A stretch of DNA of 64,000 bases, from the NCBI RefSeq assembly GCF_000002425.4, contig NC_037254.1, forward strand, positions 15,660,712 to 15,724,711, given 5' to 3'. Made by a program: the position numbers and the translations under genes. Every line of letters begins with the position of its first letter. Position 1 is the stretch's first letter. Shown here in pieces: positions 57,427 through 64,000 of this stretch. This stretch comes from Physcomitrium patens. Its lineage: Eukaryota; Streptophyta; Bryopsida; Funariales; Funariaceae. The notes under the pieces were generated by a model. That model did not search any database. It was given only the letters and a program-made list of their open reading frames with translations, and had not been told where the DNA came from.

Positions 57427-57849
57427 ATGGAGAATCGACAACCAACACATTCAACTCAACAGCTTTCATTTACAGACTTATCAGATGAGACATTGTAATT
57501 GTTACAACCTTTAAGATGGCAAAATCGAGATGAAGATCCTCAAGAACAACATGTCTTTCCTTGAATAGATGGCAAGATACAAAGTGTTTGGTATCACAAC
57601 CTTGGAAAAGACTCCCAATGTTTGGTGATTTTATTAGACTTAGAAACAACTCCTAACAGTGTTCTAAATATTTTATTTAAAAGAAGATACAAAGGCCTCA
57701 ACAATGACCAAATAAGAGTATGGTCTTCTTGTCCTAGTAGGAGACACTATCAATAGTTGAGAGGATATATCAACTATCTTCAAAGAGAACAAAGATCAGA
57801 GTATATGGCAAATATAATTTGCCATATCTTGGATTTTTTTAAGATATGA
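57427..57849 (+). pseudogene. Family A extra ORF, 141 codons, several stops
   Basis: ATG at 57,427, terminal TGA at 57,847-57,849: again exactly 141 codons with no net indel, despite the age of the copy. It keeps MENRQPTHSTQQ, DLSDETL, WYHNLGKDSQCLVILLDLE, GLNNDQIR and LQREQRSEYMANI. Internal stops lie near 57,497, 57,572 and 57,755, all single-base changes. Confidence 0.75.
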
Positions 57850-57899
57850 AGACCGCTTCTTAAAGAACTTGTTTTTAGAAGGGGTATAATGTCACGGAC

Positions 57900-58668
57900 T
57901 GTGATTGTCATTTTACTTATTCTACAAATTCTTTTCAGAATAAACCTGTATAGAAGAATTCGAATATAAGGAGAGACTAAATGCATGTGCTTTACTTGTT
58001 AGAATCACACAATTAACTGTATTTTGAACCACTAAAACACCAAAAAATACTACAATGCTTCCTCCCAGTAACAATACTCCTTCATCAACTAATAACAATA
58101 GTGTGCAACCTTGCTCTCTTAAAAAACTACTCAAAACTCATAAATTCCATCCAATACAAGCAATAACAGACTTCACTCCAATCAACTTGGATTCACAGAA
58201 TTTTTATAATCACAGACTTACTCAGTCAAAACACATACACAACTTTCAATAAACAACAATCATAATCTTCCATCCATAATCAATCTTCTAATAACTTCTC
58301 ATATAATTTAATCACATAATACTCTAATTACGTAATCAATAACTCATAAATCAATCTCTGATTTATTCCACAAACTCACTTCTTAGTATTCAAAAACTAT
58401 CCATTACTCTTCAACAACAAAGACAACAAAGAAAACAAAGAGATAGCACCAAGCTTAATCCCGACTCATAACTATTACAGTCTGGCCCCTCAAACTAACT
58501 TCTACAACTCCTATATAATTGCTATTGATTTCTAGATCCTAATCGTAATCCAATAATAACCACTTTTAATAACTAAATCAACCATCCATCCTCTTGAACT
58601 GACTATTCAATGGACTATTAATCTATTTTACCAATATCTTACAAAAATGAACTAATATCTATTCTACA
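57900..58668 (-). repeat. 3' LTR of the tRNA-Asp element (right end tentative)
   Basis: The start is fixed by comparison with 63,666. The end is placed at ...TTCTACA (58,668) because the next bases, TAGTCCCACTCCTATCTG, read on the minus strand as a purine-rich tract (AGATAGGAGTGGGA) before the LTR start. An end somewhat further right is possible. Confidence 0.55.
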
Positions 58669-58699
58669 TAGTCCCACTCCTATCTGTACAGCATCCTCA

Positions 58700-59356
58700 C
58701 AAATACACAATTGATTCCTATCTAAAAACTACTTAATAAAACTCTATAATGTTACTAATTCCTCTGGCCCACCCAATTAATCATTTGCTGCATTATCAAA
58801 TGTAGGTTCCACTGATTTTGGTTCTAAATTCAAATTTTCTTCCTCGTCCAACCTGTCCATCGACTCCTTCCTCAACTGGTTTGATAGATCTTCATTATAC
58901 TCACGCAATATATGGACTTAAGGCTCCAGTTTCAAGATCTGGGCATTTCAAAGTTTCAACTGATGTTGCTGCTGACTCATCCATTCTGAAACATCTTCAA
59001 TTGACGCTTGTGACCGGCTCCTCACTGTTAACTCTTCCGTCAATTTTGCCACCTTAGCTTGTAAAACTTTGATTTCAGACCTCAACTTCTCTGTTTTACA
59101 TCTAGATTGGTCATTCAATGCCTCTTTCTCTTTCGTCAATAACTCTGCCTTGTCTTTTTTTTGCCTACAACGTGCATCTAAGTTTTTTCCGTTCCAAATC
59201 CCATGTTTTGCAATTCTGGATCAATTCATCCCATTGTCCTTCCACAATCCGTAAGATGTATTCTTTTTCTTTCATCCAAGCTTCTTGTTTCTTTAAAAAT
59301 CTCCTCTCTAATATCAACTTGGATTCCGCATTCTCTTAGAGTATCCGTTCTTTCTC

Positions 59357-59394
<38 letters not shown>

Positions 59395-59463
59395 GTTCTG
59401 CTCTGATATCACCTTCTTGCTCTCCTCTTTGTCCGTAGTTCTCTTTGTACTATCAATTGCCAT
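58700..59463 (-). pseudogene. Coiled-coil ORF downstream of the truncated pol
   Basis: From an ATG at 59,461-59,463 (MAIDSTKRTTDKEESKKV) the frame passes a poly-Lys run (the 32-T tract at 59,362-59,393), then EAWMKEKEYILRIVEGQWDE, and after a shift KEALNDQSRCKTEKLRSEIK and VLQAKVAKLTEEL. Heptad-like spacing of Leu/Ile among charged residues indicates a long coiled coil. Four or more stops or shifts. It occupies the place of RNase H and integrase. It may be an extra ORF of this lineage or a captured host fragment. Confidence 0.5.
59362..59393. repeat. Poly(T) run of 32
   Basis: An uninterrupted run of 32 T inside the coiled-coil ORF, which reads as poly-Lys on the coding strand. Probably slippage growth. 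Confidence 0.9.
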
Positions 59464-59619
59464 GACGCTCCTTCTCTCAAGCGCTTAACTAGAACTACTA
59501 CTCTTGAAAATACAAGAAACACAAGAAATGGTACTCTAACCAACCCAAAATAATACCTTAGAATGAATTTAATTGATGCCCTATTCCTATTCTTTTACTA
59601 CTTGGTAATAATGACAACA

Positions 59620-60044
59620 GGTTACACATACTATCTGTGAAAGGTAATGGAAAGTAATCTTTCTTGGTGGCTGCATTAAGTTTTCAAAAATCTTGTCAAA
59701 TTTGGATTTTTTTGTTCTTTCTTGGTACCATCATGATTGGAGAAATCCACTCTCTATTCAGTATCGGATAAATAAAACCAACCGTAAGAAGCTTGTCCAA
59801 TTCCTCTTTCACCATGAGGAAATATTTACGATTAAGGCGATGTTGTCTTTGCCGTACCAATTTAGCATTCTTCTCTAAAATGATATGATGCTCACAAACT
59901 TCAACGGGATACCTTTTAGATCATCATAAGACCAAGCAAAAGTGGATTTATGATACAAAAAAAATTTTGTCCAGTAGGTCAATTCCTATTTCTTATTACC
60001 TTCGTAGACCTTAATTGTCCGAGGCTCTACTGTGGTTGCAAAGT
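59620..60044 (-). pseudogene. RT N-terminal part of the tRNA-Asp element
   Basis: The minus strand reads FAWSYDDLKGIP, VRQRQHRLNRKYF, VKEELDKLL, FIYPILNREWISPIMMVPRK and LNAATKKDYFPLPF, the opening of a plant gypsy RT of the non-chromovirus type. It stops just after LPF-x-D; the YxDD palm, RNase H and integrase are absent. Several stops and shifts. Confidence 0.75.
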
Positions 60045-61091
60045 TCATAGTTTGACATAAAGGTGCAGCGGCAATGTTCTGTTCAATCCTCGCGCATGTT
60101 GAAAATCAGTCGGTAAGTCTGACATGTGCAAAGTACTGAATCCTGTATCCAGGGCACTAACGTGGTGCACATCATACTTGATTATCCAATCAATACTAAC
60201 ATAATCAGAGCTTTCCGAATCTGTCGAGTATATCAAATATTCTCCCAGACCTCCACATTGGTACACCACTCTAGGGTGTTGCGCTGCTTCTACGGGCGCC
60301 TTCGTAATTGGTGCGACTCCATCATTATCGGAGCTAAGCTCATCATCCAATGTCAATTCAGATGCTGACAATCGAGATTCCCTGTGATAGCATACTGGAT
60401 ACATTTGTAATATCATTTTGTCTCCGTCCTTGCCAATTATCAAAGTACTTCGACCCCAATTGTTCTTGGCCTTCACCTGATAAAGCAAGGATCTTCTCAA
60501 TAAAATTGGATACAATAAAGTTGAATGTTGTAGCCAAAAGATGATATAGTCGATTTCATATGCTATACCAGTAATTTTAGTTTGAACACTCTGTAAAATA
60601 TCCATTGGTTTAACCCTGCTATGATCTGCCATCCGTAATACCAATGTTGTGGATACTAAGTGTTCTAAATCTAAAGCATCCATTGTTTTAGCGTTCATTA
60701 AATTGACGCTAGAACTAGCATCCACCTGAATGCCTAAGATCATAACACCGTCAATCGAAACATTGATGGTTGGTGCACTTGGGTCAAGGTTCAAAGCGAC
60801 TTCATAAACTTCCTTATTACGTTGCCTATGCCTTGTTAACAATGAATTCAATATAGAACGGTACTCTAGTGAGACCGCTAAAAGTTGCTTCATAAAAATA
60901 GAAGGTCGAATAGCATCCAGATCCTTCAAAATGTCATAGGATTCCATATTTAGGGTAATGTCTAATACCCTCTTTCTTTTCATTGGTTTGAGTTTAACTC
61001 TATGAGGTAAGATATTCTTCCGCCTTGGACTCGGAATTAAAACAACAAATGGAGCTTCCTTAGAATTCATACCTCCTAGAAGATCTTTCAA
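60045..61091 (-). CDS. Protease-region ORF of the tRNA-Asp element, 348 codons
   Basis: The longest clean frame of this element. Basic N-terminal part (KRKRVLDITLNMESYDIL), LTRHRQRNKEVYEVALNLD, then a retropepsin-like block near residues 110-140: VSIDGVMILGIQVDASSSVNLM, where D-A-S replaces the usual D-[ST]-G. Then DLEHLVSTTLVLRMADHSRVKP and a long tail ending with an acidic patch (DDELSSDNDG). It probably was fused in frame to gag and RT. Protease activity is doubtful because of the altered triad. Confidence 0.65.
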   Translation of the reverse strand: MKDLLGGMNSKEAPFVVLIPSPRRKNILPHRVKLKPMKRKRVLDITLNMESYDILKDLDAIRPSIFMKQLLAVSLEYRSILNSLLTRHRQRNKEVYEVALNLDPSAPTINVSIDGVMILGIQVDASSSVNLMNAKTMDALDLEHLVSTTLVLRMADHSRVKPMDILQSVQTKITGIAYEIDYIIFWLQHSTLLYPILLRRSLLYQVKAKNNWGRSTLIIGKDGDKMILQMYPVCYHRESRLSASELTLDDELSSDNDGVAPITKAPVEAAQHPRVVYQCGGLGEYLIYSTDSESSDYVSIDWIIKYDVHHVSALDTGFSTLHMSDLPTDFQHARGLNRTLPLHLYVKL

Positions 61092-61399
61092 TAGAAAGGA
61101 CGTTTCTCAAAATGGCATAGAAAACAGAACAGAACAGCTTGAAAGGGAACCAAAGCCTCCGTAATCGAGACCTCATTGGGTTGCCCAACCGAGTCATGTC
61201 TCATACTAAATAAGAGGTCCATAACAAGACTTGGATTGGATGTCCCTATAATTAGATCAAATTGGCCCTTCGCATCAAGCTCACCCAAATACTGAATTGG
61301 TCCTTTCTCCTTTTGTTGACTCCAGATAAGAACGACTTGGACACATTCCACTCGATTTATTGGAGAATCTTGTAGACCTTGATTTATCTCCTCTATTTT

Positions 61400-63290
61400 T
61401 CCTTGGTTTTGAATGTGCTGATCTCGATTATTGAAATTGAACAGAGCATTACATTGTTGATAAGTATGTCCCGACTGCTTACAATTCCCACAAACTAGCG
61501 CATAATTGTTACTAGCTCTTGAATTGTGACATTTACTCGTATAATGATCAATCTATCTGCAACGAAAGCAACGAAGTGGTCTTCTTGTACCCCCATCAGG
61601 CATATTAGGTGTCTCCATCAGTATATACCTACTAGGCTTGTTCCATATAAGGTTAGAAAATGATCTTGGTTATCCCTTTGGAATGGAGGAAACTTGATTC
61701 CATGACGTCGGAGGAGCATATTGCTAATATCTCTGCTGTTCTTTTCCATAGTGTTGGGATTTTGATGTACACCCCTGATTAAAATTGGAACTTTGAAAGT
61801 TATTGAATGCTTGATTTTATCAATTAGATCACTTTCTATTCCATCCAAACGTATTTCTCGATTAAACTTGATTGATGTCCTAGTGAGTTGGTGGAATCAT
61901 GGTCTGATTACTGAATTGTTGTTGCTTTTGTAAATTCTAATAATTAGCTATTAAGTGCTTTCTTTCACAAAATGTACATTGATCCATCATTTGTGAGGAT
62001 GAAGAGTATTCTATTACCAAATGACCGTGGCCCTCACAATTACTGCACCAAATATTGATCCTAGTATTGGTAGGCTCTTGCTTCTTTTTTTTATCTTTGA
62101 CCATATTGATGGCCAGTTCCTCCATTTTCTTTGTCAAGTTCAACAACAAGGCTTTATTGGAATCTTTTGAGGCTGGTATTATTGATAACTCTATCGTAGT
62201 TAACGCTTGTTGTTGATACAGAAAATAGATAGTATACGCTGTTGTCACGTTCAGTGGTATAGCTTGTAATGGGGTGATATTAACTGGCCCCTAAATATTG
62301 GCACTAGAGTTGGCCACTGATTTTAACTTCTGTGGATAACTACCTATTGATCTGTTTGAAGTTGGATTTTGATAACTGCCTTGAACTGGAATCATCGTAG
62401 CTCCCGTAGTTAAAAATTGATCATAATAGCATTCTTTCCAAATCTTGGCTCTATTAAGGGATGCAGACACCGTAACAGGTTGAGCTTCCTTCACAAAAAA
62501 TTTTAACTCTGGTAGTTGCAAACCATTGATTAATATGGATAAGATAAATGCCTCCCATATTTGATGATTCAGCCACTTACTGAGTATATCAGCTACCCGA
62601 CGATAATACGATTCCACCATCTTTCTTAGGATCATTTTGTTGTTCATTAACCTCTCTCGAAGATGATCTTCAAAACCTATTGGTCAAAAATGGGTTAAAA
62701 ATGTATTCTTCAATGCTTTCCAATTCAGAAATTGACCTACTGGTTGGTGGTTGTATCATTCAAACGTAGTGTCTTTTAAGGTTGCTGGCAACCATCGTAA
62801 CCAAATATCTTCAGTTCTTCCATTATTGGCTATATATGCTATCAGAAACTGAGACAAATGTTGATTGGAATCCGCACCTTGAAAGCCCCTAAAAGTAGGT
62901 AATGGAGCCACGCTCGTTGTGCGATCATCTATGTCATCCATTTGGATTGCTATTGGAACTGCTGGACCACTCGTCATCATTGAAGAGGACAATGTGCCAC
63001 TTAATCTCTTATTAAAATTACCACTGCCTTCTCCAATTATCTTTTTCAGACTTTCCAACCTCCTCAATTTACTATTATTATTTCTAAATAAGTTTATTAG
63101 TTGAATTAGAGGTGAAAACGATGGATTTTGAAATACATTGAATTGGCGTTTATTGACAAGCAATTTATGCCATTCTACGGAATCAATTTTTATAGAATTG
63201 GCAATTTCCGCTATTGAAAAGGTACCCAACAGAGTACCCAATTCTTTTGTATTTCCTCCACTTGTAGTTAACGTGCTCAAGAGATATGCT
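61400..63290 (-). pseudogene. gag of the tRNA-Asp element with two zinc-knuckle regions
   Basis: Gag begins in the 63,2xx region (no convincing ATG). It includes PLPTFRGFQGADSNQHLSQF and IWLRWLPATLKD (62,756-62,900), the core 62,291-62,647 (VESYYRRVADIL), a damaged knuckle CSNCEGHGHLVIEY near 62,040 (last Cys to Tyr) and an intact one near 61,450-61,490, CGNCKQSGHTYQQC (C-x2-C-x4-H-x4-C). A stop after DTTFE and others break it. Confidence 0.7.
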
Positions 63291-63643
63291 AGGCTATTGA
63301 TAAAAAATTTTGCAAGTGTTCTTGGTAATTTTCTTAATGATATATATGTCTGAAATATTAGAGATCGCTCAGCTTCTAGGTATGCTCAGATATGCCGACA
63401 GGCATGCAATCATGGCTTAATCTAACTTTATCGACACTTCTTTTCTAACATACGTTCTTGCTTGTTTCATAATGATTCTCTTGCTTGCGCTCTTTCTTGT
63501 CTTTCTTTTGACTGGTGTGTTTTCTTTATTATAATTTTTTTATTCTTAATAACCATAATCTTTCATTATATACTGCTGAATTTGCTTCCTATTTTCTATC
63601 TACTCATTTGGTAGTTAATTCCTAACACTCAATGCTATTGTCA

Positions 63644-63662
63644 ATCCCCGGCAGCGGTGCCA
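63644..63662 (-). other. Primer-binding site, tRNA-Asp type
   Basis: The plus strand here resembles the 3' end of plant tRNA-Asp (TCCCCGGCAACGGCGCCA) with two differences. It lies 3 bases from the LTR start at 63,666, the normal PBS position. Confidence 0.8.
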
Positions 63663-63665
63663 AAA

Positions 63666-64000
63666 TGTGATTGTCTTTTTACTTATTCTACAAATTCTTT
63701 TCAGAATAAACCTATATGGAGGAATTCGAACACAGGGCGAGACTAAGCGCATGTGTTTTACTTGTTAGAATCACACGATTAACTATATTTTGAACCACTA
63801 AAACACCAAAAAACACTACAATGCTTCCTCCCAGTAACAATATTCCTTCATCAATTAATAACAATAGTGTGCAACCTAGCTCTCTTAACAGACTGCTCAA
63901 AACTCATAAATTCTATCCAACACAAGCAATAATAGACTTCACTCCAACCAATCTGGATTCATAAAATTTTTGTAATCACAGACTTCTTCTGTCGAAACAC
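63666..64000 (-). repeat. 5' LTR of the tRNA-Asp element, cut by the window end
   Basis: Matches 57,900-58,230 with scattered, mostly transition differences, for example TTCGAACACAGGGCGAGACTA against TTCGAATATAAGGAGAGACTA (first 20 bases compared). Confidence 0.85.

Larger units (their letters stand above)
53522..57899 (+). mobile_element. Old family A gypsy copy, plus strand, integrase deleted, 3' LTR interrupted
   Basis: 5' LTR 53,522-54,061 (TGTCACAGAC...CCTTGACA), PBS TTGACAAGAGTA at 54,064-54,075, gag from 54,270, protease near 55,250, RT 55,850-56,560, RNase H 56,575-57,050, extra ORF 57,427-57,849, polypurine tract AGAAGGGGTATAA (57,877-57,889). Only the first 10 bp of the 3' LTR (TGTCACGGAC) remain before the next element. 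Strong AT drift and many stops. Confidence 0.85.
57900..64000 (-). mobile_element. tRNA-Asp-primed Ty3/gypsy (Athila/Tat-like), minus strand, runs off the window
   Basis: Left LTR from 57,900 (TGTGATTGTC), right LTR from 63,666 with the same start; about 335 bp of the right LTR can be compared and matches closely. Beside it the plus strand reads ATCCCCGGCAGCGGTGCCA (63,644-63,662), nearly the 3' end of plant tRNA-Asp, so the minus strand has a tRNA-Asp PBS. Gag, zinc knuckles, protease and the RT N-terminus follow on the minus strand, then pol is cut at about 59,620. It has inserted 10 bp into the 3' LTR of the family A element. Confidence 0.85.

Noticed and set aside
57900-64000. tRNA-Asp gene at 63,644
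   Set aside because: Only the 3' end of the tRNA is matched, at the exact PBS position beside an LTR.

Overview
The window is nuclear DNA of a land plant. It is AT-rich and full of plant-type LTR retrotransposons (Ty3/gypsy chromoviruses, Ty1/copia and a tRNA-Asp-primed gypsy). It holds one clear host gene, a plant-like YIF1 on the minus strand (16,777-18,112) with four exons, introns of only 145-217 bp, and a telo-box in its 5' leader. The compact introns and chromovirus-dominated, AT-rich intergenic DNA would suit a moss or other bryophyte, but that is an inference; nothing here proves the species.

Layout. 1-9,240: decayed, mutually nested gypsy copies of two families, called A and B here. 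9,240-16,776: AT-rich intergenic DNA with a MITE-like foldback and one possible small ORF. 16,777-19,070: YIF1 and its GC-richer promoter. 19,071-21,001: intergenic, with a perfect 19-bp hairpin. 21,002-27,390: family A element, minus strand, TSD CTAAG. 27,391-31,355: unclassified GC-richer DNA, a copia LTR and a second foldback. 31,356-43,368: copia element, minus strand, TSD ACTTT. A family B element (32,330-38,502, plus strand, TSD CCTTT) lies inside its RNase H region, and a shrunken family A solo LTR (42,908-43,101, TSD GGTAT) lies inside its right LTR. 45,200-52,924: young family A element, minus strand, TSD GTACA, LTRs 5 mismatches in 561 bp. 53,307-57,899: an older family A element inserted in a still older family A LTR. 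57,900-64,000: a tRNA-Asp-primed gypsy (Athila/Tat-like), minus strand, inserted 10 bp into the 3' LTR of that older element and running off the window.

The most interesting signals are in families A and B. (1) In both, the sequence two bases inside the 5' LTR is complementary over 11-12 nt to a segment about 30 nt downstream of the LTR TATA box, where transcription should start. That segment is the 3' arm of a 13-bp hairpin. This is the architecture of self-primed reverse transcription known from Tf1/sushi elements; a tRNA-iMet-like PBS relic lacking its TGG sits 23-27 nt further in. (2) The family B LTR promoter is an array of perfect heat shock elements (GAAnnTTCnnGAA) ending just upstream of its TATA box. 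(3) Both families carry an extra ORF between the chromodomain and the 3' LTR, of exactly 141 codons in three family A copies. (4) The youngest family A copy has nonsense codons, some shared with older copies, and an RT motif YLDN, so it was probably moved in trans.
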